Of a stretch of 64,000 nt of DNA, positions 24,505-33,573 are shown piece by piece. The position numbers were made by a program, and so were the translations under genes. How positions within the stretch are numbered: the stretch's first letter is position 1; every line of letters starts with the position of its first letter. The notes under the pieces were generated by a model that saw only the letters and a list, made by a program, of their open reading frames with translations, had not been told where the DNA came from and ran no database searches. Origin of the DNA: CAJQLB01 sp041392065 (GTDB taxonomy: Bacteria; Bacteroidota; Bacteroidia; Flavobacteriales; Flavobacteriaceae); contig JAWKMU010000004.1 of the NCBI GenBank assembly GCA_041392065.1, positions 248,001 to 312,000 of the forward strand. The letters run 5' to 3'.

Positions 24505-25620
24505 ATGATAAAAAATACTTTTATTACAGGCATACTATTGCTTTTATCGATAAAAGGACTTTCTCAAACAGTTACAACCATTTTTGAAGGATTACCAGAC
24601 GATGCATTGGTATTTGATAGCGATGGAAATTTATACGCTTCTTCTTACACTCAAGGAAAAATTTATAAATATGACAACTCATATAATGTTTCTGAATTTA
24701 CTAGCTTTCCCTCAAATGCTGTAGGTATAGCCATTAATTCAACAAATGAGATATTTAACTGTGATTTTGGAACTAGCCGAATACGTAGTTTTTTGCCTAA
24801 CGGCTCATTAAATCTTAATTTATTACAGTCTGGATATCCAGCAGGTATTATTAAAGATTATGGTAGCGATGACTTAATTTTCACAAAGTTTTCTGGGAAT
24901 AGCATACATAGGCTTAGCACTAATGGATCTGTTTCTTTAATTTCAAATGCTCCCGAACTTGATGGTCCTGTCGGTCTAACTTTCGATAACAATGGTGAGC
25001 TTTATGTTAGTAACTATAATAACAGAAAAATATTCAGAGTTCTTTCGGATGGAACATTGGAGTATATTGCAACCTTAGGCAATAGTTCTGTTTTGGGCTA
25101 CATAGCTTACGCCCAAGAAATGCTTTGGGGAACTGTCTTGGGGGAACATAAAATTTACATGATTAATCCAAACGGAATTGACGAGGTAACTTTATTTGCT
25201 GGCAGCTCTGGAGGCACTGCAGATGGAGATATTAGTGTCGCCACATTTGCTGCTCCTAATGGGATAATTTTTAACGATTTAGAAGACACAATGTATGTTA
25301 CTGAATTCAACACTAAAAACATCAGAGTAATTTCTGGCATTAGTTTATCTGTTGAAGAGTTTGATGAAAATGACATAAAACTCCTAACACCATTAAAAAA
25401 TAATGAAGTTATCTTAAAAGCAAACATTCAAAATGTAAATAGCTTTAATTTAACTATTAGGCAACTTCATGGACAAACAGTTTTTAGGGAGACAATAAAT
25501 ACCGAAAATTCAGCAACTATAAAAAAAATAAATACTGATTCTTGGCAAGATGGTATATACTTTATGACCATACAATCTGCAAAGAACAGTACTACAAAGA
25601 AATTTATAGTAAAAAATTAG
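24505..25620 (+). CDS. Secreted NHL/SMP-30-type propeller protein with T9SS sorting domain
   Basis: A 371-residue protein with a signal peptide (ITGILLLLSIKGLSQ). Beta-propeller repeats cover about 25-280, each with a DG/NG turn and a hydrophobic strand (DALVFDSDGNLYASSY, GPVGLTFDNNGELYVSNY, APNGIIFNDLEDTMYVTEF). The C-terminal 75 residues are a type IX secretion type-A sorting domain (LTIRQLHGQTVFRE, DGIYFMTIQS, TTKKFIVKN). It is exported to the surface or medium. Ligand or enzymatic activity is unknown. A strong terminator follows at 25653-25690. Confidence 0.85.
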   Translation: MIKNTFITGILLLLSIKGLSQTVTTIFEGLPDDALVFDSDGNLYASSYTQGKIYKYDNSYNVSEFTSFPSNAVGIAINSTNEIFNCDFGTSRIRSFLPNGSLNLNLLQSGYPAGIIKDYGSDDLIFTKFSGNSIHRLSTNGSVSLISNAPELDGPVGLTFDNNGELYVSNYNNRKIFRVLSDGTLEYIATLGNSSVLGYIAYAQEMLWGTVLGEHKIYMINPNGIDEVTLFAGSSGGTADGDISVATFAAPNGIIFNDLEDTMYVTEFNTKNIRVISGISLSVEEFDENDIKLLTPLKNNEVILKANIQNVNSFNLTIRQLHGQTVFRETINTENSATIKKINTDSWQDGIYFMTIQSAKNSTTKKFIVKN

Positions 25621-25652
25621 TACTTTATTCATAATAGTTATCATTGGTTTTT

Positions 25653-25690
25653 AGTAATCGGCAACATAAATAAGTTGCCGATTACTCTTT
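25653..25690 (+). terminator. Rho-independent terminator after the NHL gene
   Basis: AGTAATCGGCAAC (25653-25665) pairs perfectly over 13 bp with GTTGCCGATTACT (25674-25686), 8-base loop, then CTTTTA. It separates the NHL gene from the genes downstream. Confidence 0.8.
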
Positions 25691-25709
25691 TATCAAACAA
25701 AATTTAATA

Positions 25710-26771
25710 ATGAAAAAAAGATTAATTATTTTGTTAATGATTGTTTTGAGCTGCAATAAAAATTTCAAAACAAACACTTATTCTATAAGTGGTAAAGTTA
25801 AAAACGTAGAAGATAAATCAAAAGTATATCTAAAAAATGCTGATTCAGGTAAAATAGAAGATTCAACTCTTATAGATTCTTCTCGTTTTAGTTTTAGTGG
25901 AAGTGTTTATTATCCTATGCGTTATAAATTGGTTTACAAAAATGATCATCAAATCAAAGAACATTCACTTTGGATTGAGAACTTACCTATAGAAATATCG
26001 TATGATTTTTTAAATCCTGAAAAATTAAAAATATTAGCTGGAAAAGAACAAGAAATTGATGCGAACTTAGAGAAAGAAATTTCTTTTTTTAACCCAGAAT
26101 ACATTCGCTTAACAAAAGAAGGTAAACAGGATTCAATACCTATGCTTATAGATAAATTAACCAAAACAATAGAAGCGTTCTGTTATAAAAACATTAACAG
26201 CTATTTGTCAATAGAATTATTGTACAGCATCAGAACCAAAGTTAACAAGGATACATTGTGCAAAAAAATTAATGAGGCAGAAAAAGTAATCCACAAAAGT
26301 AATTATGGTAAAAGTCTTGAGGTTTTTTGCAATAGTAAAACACCTAAGATTAATGATAATTATATTGATTTTCAAGTCAATACACTTAAGGGAAATTCTA
26401 TATCAATTTCAAGTTTGATAGATGAAGGCAAACCCATTCTATTAGTATTTGGAGGCTTAAAATGTATGGAAGAAAAGGGGAGAACTCTTTTAAAAAATTT
26501 TAATGAGGCAAATAAAAACAATATAAACACTATTGTCTTCTCATTTACAAATACTCAAGAACAATGGTTACAAGATTCAAATTATAATATTGGAGATGTT
26601 ACTTTAGTCTCAGATTTGAAAGGTGATCATAGTCCTGTAAAAATTAAATATAATGTACAAGTTACACCAACGGTTTATGTAATAAATAAATTTGGAAAAA
26701 TCTCTCTAATATCTTTAGGGTTTGGAGAAAATGTTACCGAACATATCTTAACATTAGTTGAAAACAAGTAA
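25710..26771 (+). CDS. DUF4369/thioredoxin-fold lipoprotein lacking the CxxC pair
   Basis: A 353-residue lipoprotein (LLMIVLSC, Cys15). Residues about 22-110 match DUF4369 (YSISGKVKNV, DSTLIDSSRFSFSGSV), the usual N-terminal partner of AhpC/TlpA thioredoxins in Bacteroidota. Residues about 215-353 are thioredoxin-like (FQVNTLKGNSISISSL, ILLVFGGLKCMEEKG, VQVTPTVYVINKFGKIS with the cis-Pro). At the active-site position there is a single Cys (GLKCMEEKG) instead of WCxxC, so it cannot do ordinary dithiol exchange. It may be peroxiredoxin-like or purely structural. Confidence 0.8.
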   Translation: MKKRLIILLMIVLSCNKNFKTNTYSISGKVKNVEDKSKVYLKNADSGKIEDSTLIDSSRFSFSGSVYYPMRYKLVYKNDHQIKEHSLWIENLPIEISYDFLNPEKLKILAGKEQEIDANLEKEISFFNPEYIRLTKEGKQDSIPMLIDKLTKTIEAFCYKNINSYLSIELLYSIRTKVNKDTLCKKINEAEKVIHKSNYGKSLEVFCNSKTPKINDNYIDFQVNTLKGNSISISSLIDEGKPILLVFGGLKCMEEKGRTLLKNFNEANKNNINTIVFSFTNTQEQWLQDSNYNIGDVTLVSDLKGDHSPVKIKYNVQVTPTVYVINKFGKISLISLGFGENVTEHILTLVENK

Positions 26772-26915
26772 ACTTTTAAGATTCAATTACACTTACCATA
26801 TTGTAATAATTTTTTAATTTTTTGTAAAAATTAATGGCGTTTTATCGAATGACATAATGGTTATGATCTTGTTAACAGTATTAAATTCTTTAATTCTGAA
26901 ATTTAGATCAAAAAA

Positions 26916-27668
26916 ATGAAAAAATTTACAACATTACTAGTATCAATTACTATTCTGCATATAAGTAATTATATAATGGCTCAAGATAAAACAATAGATT
27001 TTAATAAAGACAGTCAGCCTATATTAAAACCATTGAGTATTAAAGACCAAATAACAAGATATCTCGTGTATGTTGAGCTACCTAATGGGACTATGTCAGA
27101 TATTTCTATTTGGGAACGTAATGTGAAATTAAAAAATGATGAAATAATAGTTAAACAATCGTGGGCTAATCAAGATAAAACTAAAAATAGAATCGTTTAT
27201 TCTGTAAGCGATAAAAAGACATTTCTTCCCAAATACCACAAATCAGTTAACAGAGACAGTGTTATAGAAGCATATGATTTTTACACCGATAAAATAGTAG
27301 GGGCAGACTCTATAGCCAATAACTCAAAAAAAGATTTCAATTTGGAATTAAGTAATAGTGGTCTCCCTCATAACTGGGAGTTGGACTTGGAAATGTTACA
27401 AATGCTGCCATATCAATTAAACAGAACGTTCAGCTTATTTTTCTATCATCCTGGAGGGAAAACAGCTCCAAAGTATTATAATTATACAGTAATAAATGAA
27501 GAAAAGCTTTCTACTTCTTATGGAGTTATAGATACTTGGGTATTACAAATTATATATGATATACAAAAAGATAGTAAAGCAACCTTTTGGATACGAAAAA
27601 GTGATAACATGGTGATTAAGATGTATGAAAAATATGGACCTGTAAAAAGAGTAAAGCAAATAATATAA
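26916..27668 (+). CDS. Exported protein of unknown function (beta-rich)
   Basis: A 250-residue protein with a signal peptide (TTLLVSITILHISNYIMAQ). The mature part is beta-rich with recurring pairs of aromatic residues: RYLVYVELPNGT, NRIVYSVSDKKTFLPKYHK, IDTWVLQIIYDIQ, ATFWIRKSDNMVIKMYEK. The ending (strand, turn, FWIRKSD) resembles DUF3108-like periplasmic proteins, but I am not sure of the family. It is spaced 144 bases after and 83 bases before its neighbours, on the same strand. Confidence 0.7.
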   Translation: MKKFTTLLVSITILHISNYIMAQDKTIDFNKDSQPILKPLSIKDQITRYLVYVELPNGTMSDISIWERNVKLKNDEIIVKQSWANQDKTKNRIVYSVSDKKTFLPKYHKSVNRDSVIEAYDFYTDKIVGADSIANNSKKDFNLELSNSGLPHNWELDLEMLQMLPYQLNRTFSLFFYHPGGKTAPKYYNYTVINEEKLSTSYGVIDTWVLQIIYDIQKDSKATFWIRKSDNMVIKMYEKYGPVKRVKQII

Positions 27669-27751
27669 AATGCTTTTTAAAAATATAATATCTCAATCTA
27701 AAATTTAAATGATGAAGATCAGTAATTCATAAATCCTAAAACTGAAATCCA

Positions 27752-28645
27752 ATGAAAAAATTATTAATAACACTTTTTGTAATGTTTTCTAACAGTATTT
27801 TTTCTCAACACTCTGTAACCGTTAAAAAAGGCAATACGCAATTTACTATTCAAGGTGATACAACAAAATATAGTTTTAAAGCAACTATTGCTAATTATGA
27901 AGACAGATTTGAGGATGCTGCAAAATATACAATTAAAGGCATAGAAGAAGGAGAATTTAAAAAACCAGAAAATGCATATTATGATGCAGCTTGCTATTTG
28001 ACTTTAACAAATAAAACTGACGATGCTGTAAAATATTTAACCAAAAGCATCAATAATGGTTGGGAAGATTTAGCACATATTATTTATGATGATGACTTAA
28101 AGCCCCTTAAAAACACCAATGAGTGGAAAACTAAAATTGAGCCTCTAATAGACTCTTATTTTGAATCAAACAATAAAGAGCTTGCTCACATGTTTGCACA
28201 AGATCAAAAACCGAGAATAAGTGGACAGATGGATAAAAATCTTGCAAAAGAAGATGAAGCACGTAGAAAACATATATTAGAAATGTTAGAAAACAATCTT
28301 ATTAAATCTGGTCATGACTTTTATAAAGCAGCAATGATAATGCATCATGGCAATACAATAGAAGACTATAAACATGCAGAAATTTTAATACAAAAAGCTT
28401 TGACAACAGATCAAATACATCATATGGCACCTTGGCTTTCAGCAGCAATAAAGGACAGGCTATTGCTAAAATTAGGTAAGCCACAATGGTATGGAACCCA
28501 AAATATAACAGTTATAAATGGTAAAGTTGCAATGGATCCTAAAATCATAGATACTACAGCCGTAACACCCAAACAACGTAAAGCATTAAACGCACCTTCT
28601 ATTGAAACACTTAGAGAATATTTAAAAAATTTCAGCTCTAATTAA
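27752..28645 (+). CDS. Exported TPR-like/DUF6624-type protein
   Basis: A 297-residue protein with a signal peptide (LLITLFVMFSNSIFSQ). Residues about 45-130 read like two helical repeats followed by the motif WEDLAHIIYDDDLKPLKNT. The C-terminal half holds GHDFYKAAMIMHHGNTIEDYKHAEILIQKAL, DRLLLKLGKPQWYGTQ and RKALNAPSIETLR, which match the DUF6624 family as I remember it. Function unknown. It is followed after 10 bases by the DoxX-like gene and is probably co-transcribed. Confidence 0.72.
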   Translation: MKKLLITLFVMFSNSIFSQHSVTVKKGNTQFTIQGDTTKYSFKATIANYEDRFEDAAKYTIKGIEEGEFKKPENAYYDAACYLTLTNKTDDAVKYLTKSINNGWEDLAHIIYDDDLKPLKNTNEWKTKIEPLIDSYFESNNKELAHMFAQDQKPRISGQMDKNLAKEDEARRKHILEMLENNLIKSGHDFYKAAMIMHHGNTIEDYKHAEILIQKALTTDQIHHMAPWLSAAIKDRLLLKLGKPQWYGTQNITVINGKVAMDPKIIDTTAVTPKQRKALNAPSIETLREYLKNFSSN

Positions 28646-28655
28646 TTTAATTAAT

Positions 28656-29180
28656 ATGAGAAAACTTCTACAAGGGTCTTTAGATACAGTATTGGCAACT
28701 TATGTTATGCTATCAATGTCATTATATGGTGTTGGAAAAATTGTACAATTTAAAGGCAGTTTAACAGAAACACCCATTAACAAGGCATCAGGAATGGAGC
28801 TAATGTGGGCTTTTTATGGATATTCTGTTGAGTTTCCTATAATAATTGGAATTGTAGAAGTAGTTGGAGGATTTCTTCTATTTTTTCAAAAAACACGTCT
28901 TTTAGGCTGTTTTCTCTTGGTATTTATGCTGGTTAATATCCTTATACAAGATTTTATATATGGTGTTCATTCTGGTGCAATTGTGTCTGCAATTATTTAT
29001 CTAATTATTGTTTTTTACTTTATGTACAAGGGAAGAAAGTCAATAAAAAAAGCTTATTTAAGCTTAATAACTTTTGAACCAAATACTGAAAAAATAAAAA
29101 CATTTAGCCTTAAAAATATTTTTCAAGTGTTTATAGGGTTTTTAATAACAGTTTTAATAAAGATGTTTACAGGAATCTGA
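28656..29180 (+). CDS. DoxX-like integral membrane protein
   Basis: A 174-residue protein with four to five hydrophobic helices. The pattern LSMSLYGVGKIVQFKG, WAFYGYSVEFPIIIGIVEVVGGFLLFF and LGCFLLVFMLVNILIQDFIYGV is that of DoxX-like proteins, a family with loosely defined redox and membrane-stress roles. The C-terminus has one more helix (LKNIFQVFIGFLITVLIKMF). It follows the DUF6624 gene by 10 bases. Confidence 0.75.
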   Translation: MRKLLQGSLDTVLATYVMLSMSLYGVGKIVQFKGSLTETPINKASGMELMWAFYGYSVEFPIIIGIVEVVGGFLLFFQKTRLLGCFLLVFMLVNILIQDFIYGVHSGAIVSAIIYLIIVFYFMYKGRKSIKKAYLSLITFEPNTEKIKTFSLKNIFQVFIGFLITVLIKMFTGI

Positions 29181-29204
29181 TAAGCATAAAAATCAATCAA
29201 AAAA

Positions 29205-29348
29205 ATGAATTCATTATTTAAACAAATCAACTTTAGTGTAATCGAGTTATTATTCTATCTAACCATTGCCTCACTCATAACAGTGAGTTCAATAGCATTT
29301 TCTTTGTTAATGTCAATTATAGATTTAAAACTTACAGGACGTTTTTAA
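29205..29348 (+). CDS. Very small single-helix membrane protein
   Basis: A 47-codon frame from ATG 29205 to TAA 29348: a polar start (MNSLFKQINF), then one hydrophobic helix (IELLFYLTIASLITVSSIAF) and a short tail ending LTGRF. It starts 24 bases after the DoxX-like stop, with an A-rich leader typical of these genes. Too short to identify; the membrane-helix content argues for a real gene. Confidence 0.45.
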   Translation: MNSLFKQINFSVIELLFYLTIASLITVSSIAFSLLMSIIDLKLTGRF

Positions 29349-29466
29349 GCTGTTTTTATCTATAAGTATTAGGTATAGCCAGGAAATTAAAATAAACCTA
29401 TTTCTATTATTGGGTTTCAATAGCACTAGTAATAATTAAGAAAAAAATAACCCAAAAAAATAAATT

Positions 29467-31074
29467 ATGAAAAATCAAGTATTTGCATTTATAATTGCAT
29501 TAGTATCATTTTCTATACAATCACAAGAGTTTGGAATAAATGATTTCCGAATTAGTAATATGGGAACAGATGGAGTTACAAGTTTTTTTGCTTTAGACCC
29601 AGCTGTTGCTTACAACACTACAGATAATAAGTATTTAGTAGTTTGGAATGCAGATGATAACAGAGATGCTGTTGTAGATAATGAATTTGAAATTTATGGA
29701 CAATTTATAAATGCAGATGGCAGCGAGTCTGGTTCTAATGATTTCAGAATAAGTTTTACCAATACAGATGGCAACACAAGCTTCAGAACAGATAGACCAG
29801 ATGTTACTTGGAATTCTACAACAAATCAATTTTTAGTGGTTTGGGAAGGCGAAACCAGTGTTGATGGCGAAATTGAAATTTATGGGCAACTTGTAAATGC
29901 AGATGGTACTCTCAATGGCTCAAATTTCAGAATAAGTGATACTGGTCCAGAAGGAGATGGTAATTTCGATGCAAATAGGCCTTCAGTTGTTTATAATTTA
30001 ACAGACAATGAGTTTTTAGTGGTTTGGGAATCTGACGAAACTATTAATAATAACATTGAAATTTATGGGCAGCGTATTTCAGCAACGGGAAACGAAATTG
30101 GAACAAATGATTTTCAAATAAGTATACAGCTCCCAATTAACGATGCTAATTTTGATGCAAGAGAGCCTGATGTTGTATGGAATTCAGCTTCAAACCAATA
30201 TTTAGTGATTTGGCAAGGTGAAACATCTATTGACGAAGAAAAAGAAATATATGGGCAAAGATTAGATAATTCTGGTAACGCAATAGGTTCTAATTTTAGA
30301 ATTAGTGATATGGGAACTGAAGGAGAAACCACTACATCTGCACTATCTCCCAGATTAGATTATAATTCTGTCGACAATAATTATCTAATAATATGGCAAG
30401 GAAGTGATACAGTAGCTAATCAGTATGAAACCTATGGACAGTTAATTGATGCTAATGGAGCCGAAATAGGAACAAATGATTTTAGAATTACAACTACTAC
30501 TAATATTAATGCTAATTACGATACTTGGCGCCCTAAACTAGTATGGAATGTAACTAATAATGAATATTTAGTAGTATATAGAAACGATCATACAACAGAT
30601 GATGAATTTGAAATATATGGTCAGTTAATTGATAATTTAGGCTCACTTAAAAGCGCAGCGTTTAATTTAAGTGACATGGGACCAGATGGAGACACCAATT
30701 ATGGTGCTGATGATTGTGTTGTTGCAACAAACGGAATTGGAGATTACATAATTGCTTGGGAAGGTGATGATAATATAAGCCCTTTGGTAGACAATGAAAA
30801 AGAAATTTTTATACAAATGTTTAAAAATGAAACTTTAAGCATTACTAATTTAAACTTAGAATCAGAATTAAAAATTTACCCTAATCCATCCTCAAGCTAT
30901 ATATACTTCAATAAAAACCTTAACAATAGAACCATTTTAATAGTAGATATCAATGGAAGATTAATTAAAAAAGCAATTGTTTCTGATAATTATATTGATA
31001 TACGGTTTTTAAAACAAGGAATCTATTTCTTAAAATATGAAAATGCAAAATTTATAAAATTCATTAAAAATTAA
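29467..31074 (+). CDS. Secreted seven-repeat protein (predicted seven-bladed propeller) with T9SS sorting domain
   Basis: A 535-residue protein with a signal peptide (residues 1-20). Seven tandem repeats of 60-66 residues follow, each opening with a FRIS-like strand (near residues 27, 93, 154, 216, 277, 339 and 399) and holding WN, YLVVWEG, EIYGQ and a DG/NG turn. Seven such units suggest a closed seven-bladed beta-propeller. The last 80 residues are a type IX secretion sorting domain (LKIYPNPSSSYIYF, ILIVDINGRLI, GIYFLKYEN). It is surface-exposed or released. No catalytic motif was seen; a binding role is likely. Confidence 0.82.
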   Translation: MKNQVFAFIIALVSFSIQSQEFGINDFRISNMGTDGVTSFFALDPAVAYNTTDNKYLVVWNADDNRDAVVDNEFEIYGQFINADGSESGSNDFRISFTNTDGNTSFRTDRPDVTWNSTTNQFLVVWEGETSVDGEIEIYGQLVNADGTLNGSNFRISDTGPEGDGNFDANRPSVVYNLTDNEFLVVWESDETINNNIEIYGQRISATGNEIGTNDFQISIQLPINDANFDAREPDVVWNSASNQYLVIWQGETSIDEEKEIYGQRLDNSGNAIGSNFRISDMGTEGETTTSALSPRLDYNSVDNNYLIIWQGSDTVANQYETYGQLIDANGAEIGTNDFRITTTTNINANYDTWRPKLVWNVTNNEYLVVYRNDHTTDDEFEIYGQLIDNLGSLKSAAFNLSDMGPDGDTNYGADDCVVATNGIGDYIIAWEGDDNISPLVDNEKEIFIQMFKNETLSITNLNLESELKIYPNPSSSYIYFNKNLNNRTILIVDINGRLIKKAIVSDNYIDIRFLKQGIYFLKYENAKFIKFIKN

Positions 31075-31110
31075 TTACTAATTAAACACGTAAACTTATA
31101 ATATAAAATT

Positions 31111-31548
31111 ATGAAAGCAATAACTACGATAATTACAATTTTTTATTTTACAATAGGAGTCAATGCTCAAAATATTGAAACTGAAAAACCCTTAATTGAA
31201 AAAACAATATTAAACTACATAGAAAATTTCTTCGAAAATAATTTTGATGAAATGAATAAATCACTCCATCCGAGGCTTTCTAAAAGAGGTATAAATCCAG
31301 ATGGCACAATGAGCGAAGATTTTCCACCCGAAAAATTGAAAGAATTATTGGCAACTAACCCAAAGTTTGAAGTAAAACATCAATACAATGTAGTTAAAGA
31401 TATTACCATTTTTGGCAACATGGCAAGTGCAAGTTTAAAAACTGGATATCCAAAAACCAGATGGGTTGAATATATACATTTAGCAAAACAAGATAATCAA
31501 TGGAAGATAATAAACGTGTTTTGGGATTTTGAGAAGAAAAAAGAGTAA
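31111..31548 (+). CDS. Exported NTF2-like (putative lumazine-binding type) protein
   Basis: A 145-residue protein with a signal peptide (TTIITIFYFTIGVNAQ). The mature part has the NTF2/SnoaL-like pattern: IEKTILNYIENFFENNFDEMNKSLHP, a central loop KRGINPDGTM, then strands ASASLKTGYP, WVEYIHLAKQDNQWKIINVFWDF. This is the form often called putative lumazine-binding. A small-ligand or enzyme role is possible, with no specific evidence. Confidence 0.78.
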   Translation: MKAITTIITIFYFTIGVNAQNIETEKPLIEKTILNYIENFFENNFDEMNKSLHPRLSKRGINPDGTMSEDFPPEKLKELLATNPKFEVKHQYNVVKDITIFGNMASASLKTGYPKTRWVEYIHLAKQDNQWKIINVFWDFEKKKE

Positions 31549-31637
31549 AAATTAAACAACAAAGAGCATCTAAGCATAGATATAGTCTTCATTTAATTTA
31601 AAATTAATAGTAATCATAAGAGTAAATTCAATATAAA

Positions 31638-32000
31638 ATGAAAATAAAAAACTTAGACAATCTATTTCTTAGAACTGAGGATTTAGAAAAATCCAAGACA
31701 TTTTATTCCAATGTTTTAGGCCTTGAAATAAAGTTCTATTTTAGTAACAATGGGCTTTTGGCATTTAAAATTGGAGAACAAGAACCAGCAATAATTTTAA
31801 AAGACCTAAATATGTACCCAAACACTAAACCTACAATATGGTTTGAAGTTGATTCTGTAAATAAAGTATATAGTGAATTAAAAGAAAAAGGAGTTGAATT
31901 TTTATATGAACCTTTTAAAATAAAAACTGGTTGGGCTGTTGAATTTTTAGACCCTTCTGGGAATAAATTAGGTTTCACAGATTATAATAATGAATTATGA
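31638..32000 (+). CDS. VOC-family (glyoxalase/bleomycin-resistance fold) protein
   Basis: A 120-residue cytoplasmic protein with two beta-alpha-beta-beta-beta units: NLFLRTEDLEKSKTFYSNVLGLEIKFYF, and the second half with PTIWFEVDSVNKVYSELKEKGVEF ending GWAVEFLDPSGNKLGFTDY. Metal ligands cannot be fixed without alignment. Its stop overlaps the start of the amidohydrolase by 4 bases (ATGA), so they are translated together. Confidence 0.85.
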   Translation: MKIKNLDNLFLRTEDLEKSKTFYSNVLGLEIKFYFSNNGLLAFKIGEQEPAIILKDLNMYPNTKPTIWFEVDSVNKVYSELKEKGVEFLYEPFKIKTGWAVEFLDPSGNKLGFTDYNNEL

Positions 32001-33562
32001 AAAAGCTTATATTAATTTTTATTACAGTTTTTGTAATTAGTTGCAAATCTTATAAAGAAAATTTTAATGTTATAAATGGTCTGTTAATTGACAAAGCAAC
32101 AATAATTACAGCAAATGATATTGGCATTATAGAAGATTATGTTGGCTATGTTTTAATCGATAATTCAAAAATTATTTATGCAGGAAAAGATAAGCCTATT
32201 GTAAAAGGAGAGTACAAAGCAATAAATGGTAAAGGAAAATTTGTTGTACCAGGTTTAATAGATAGTCATGTACATTTAAACAATATTGCAGGCATTAATT
32301 TTAAACAAGTTAAATCAAATAAAGTATTAGCCGAAGAATACTTTGATCGGCTACCTAAGAATTTTTTATACTATGGTTATACTACACTAATAGATGTAGA
32401 TAATTATGCTCCAAGTACTATAAGTAAGCTTAAATCGGTTGGCCTTAGACCAGAAATTTATACCTGCGGTCAAAAAGTTCAAGTCATGGATGATTTCGAA
32501 ATGATAATGAATGAAATTCCTGAAAATGAACGCTTTGAATTCCCTTTTTTACACGATAAATACAATACAAACATTACATATCCAGATTCATTAAATCTAA
32601 ATCAACATTCCGTTAAAGAAATAATATCTAAAATAGAAAAAGAAGGAAATATCTGTGTAAAAACATTATATGAAGATGCTTCATCTGGACTTCCTCAGAT
32701 TTGGGAATTGCCATCAAAACAAATAATAAAAGATTTGGTTGCTGAAGCTCAAAAAGAAAGCTTAAAAGTTATTATGCACGCCACTTCTTTTGAAGGGCAA
32801 CAGTTTGCCGAAAATACTGGTGTAGACATAATTGCTCATGCCATGTGGAACTGGAGTGCTAATCCTGAAGAGTACTTTAATACAGAGCTTCCTGAAACCC
32901 ATAAACAGCTTTTGCTTACTATAGCTGAAAAACAAATAGGGTATCAACCAACAATACGAACCATTTTAGCCGAAAAAGATATTTTAGATAATACTTTTAA
33001 AGAAAATGAAGTACTAAAAAAACTGTATTCTCAAAGCTATATTAATTGGCTTCAATCTGAAGAAGGGCAATGGAGTAGAAACCAAATTTTAAAAAGACCT
33101 AAATTCATTAAGCAGATCAACCCAGATTTTTTTAATGTTATAAAAACAAATTTTAGTAATGACACTGAATTATTTGAAAAACTATATAGTTCAATGGATG
33201 TAAAGATTAAAAAAGTTCTAAAACTCCTATCTGATAATAACGCAAATCTATTATTTGGTACTGATAATGGCGCAATGAATATGTACACAAATCCTCCAGG
33301 TTATAATGGGTATTTAGAAATGAAATATTGGTACGATGCTGGAATTACATTAGAACAGATTTTTAAAGCAAGCACTTACAACAATGCTGTAGCATTTAAT
33401 CTTATTGATTCAATAGGAACAATAAGTGCTGGTAAAGCAGCAAATATTCTAATGCTAACACAAAACCCATTAGATAAAATTAGTGCTTATGATAGTGTTG
33501 AATATATAATAATTGATGGAAATTTAATAGATAGAAAAGAGTTAAGTGCTGATGGAAATTAA
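31997..33562 (+). CDS. Amidohydrolase-family lipoprotein
   Basis: A 521-residue metal-dependent hydrolase exported as a lipoprotein (ITVFVISC, Cys14). Motifs in order: VPGLIDSHVHLNN (HxH metal ligands), VIMHATSFEG and DIIAHAMWNW (His ligands), LLFGTDNGAMNMY (catalytic Asp), and the composite-domain end ISAGKAANILMLTQNPL. An imidazolonepropionase/prolidase-like subgroup is plausible, but the substrate is unknown. It overlaps the VOC gene and precedes a serine hydrolase by 11 bases. Confidence 0.85.
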   Translation: MKKLILIFITVFVISCKSYKENFNVINGLLIDKATIITANDIGIIEDYVGYVLIDNSKIIYAGKDKPIVKGEYKAINGKGKFVVPGLIDSHVHLNNIAGINFKQVKSNKVLAEEYFDRLPKNFLYYGYTTLIDVDNYAPSTISKLKSVGLRPEIYTCGQKVQVMDDFEMIMNEIPENERFEFPFLHDKYNTNITYPDSLNLNQHSVKEIISKIEKEGNICVKTLYEDASSGLPQIWELPSKQIIKDLVAEAQKESLKVIMHATSFEGQQFAENTGVDIIAHAMWNWSANPEEYFNTELPETHKQLLLTIAEKQIGYQPTIRTILAEKDILDNTFKENEVLKKLYSQSYINWLQSEEGQWSRNQILKRPKFIKQINPDFFNVIKTNFSNDTELFEKLYSSMDVKIKKVLKLLSDNNANLLFGTDNGAMNMYTNPPGYNGYLEMKYWYDAGITLEQIFKASTYNNAVAFNLIDSIGTISAGKAANILMLTQNPLDKISAYDSVEYIIIDGNLIDRKELSADGN

Positions 33563-33573
33563 ACTTATTAATT

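Noticed and set aside
29467..30850. Repeat array resembling CRISPR or satellite DNA
   Set aside because: The periodicity is about 185 bases, diverged and fully coding; it is protein repeats.
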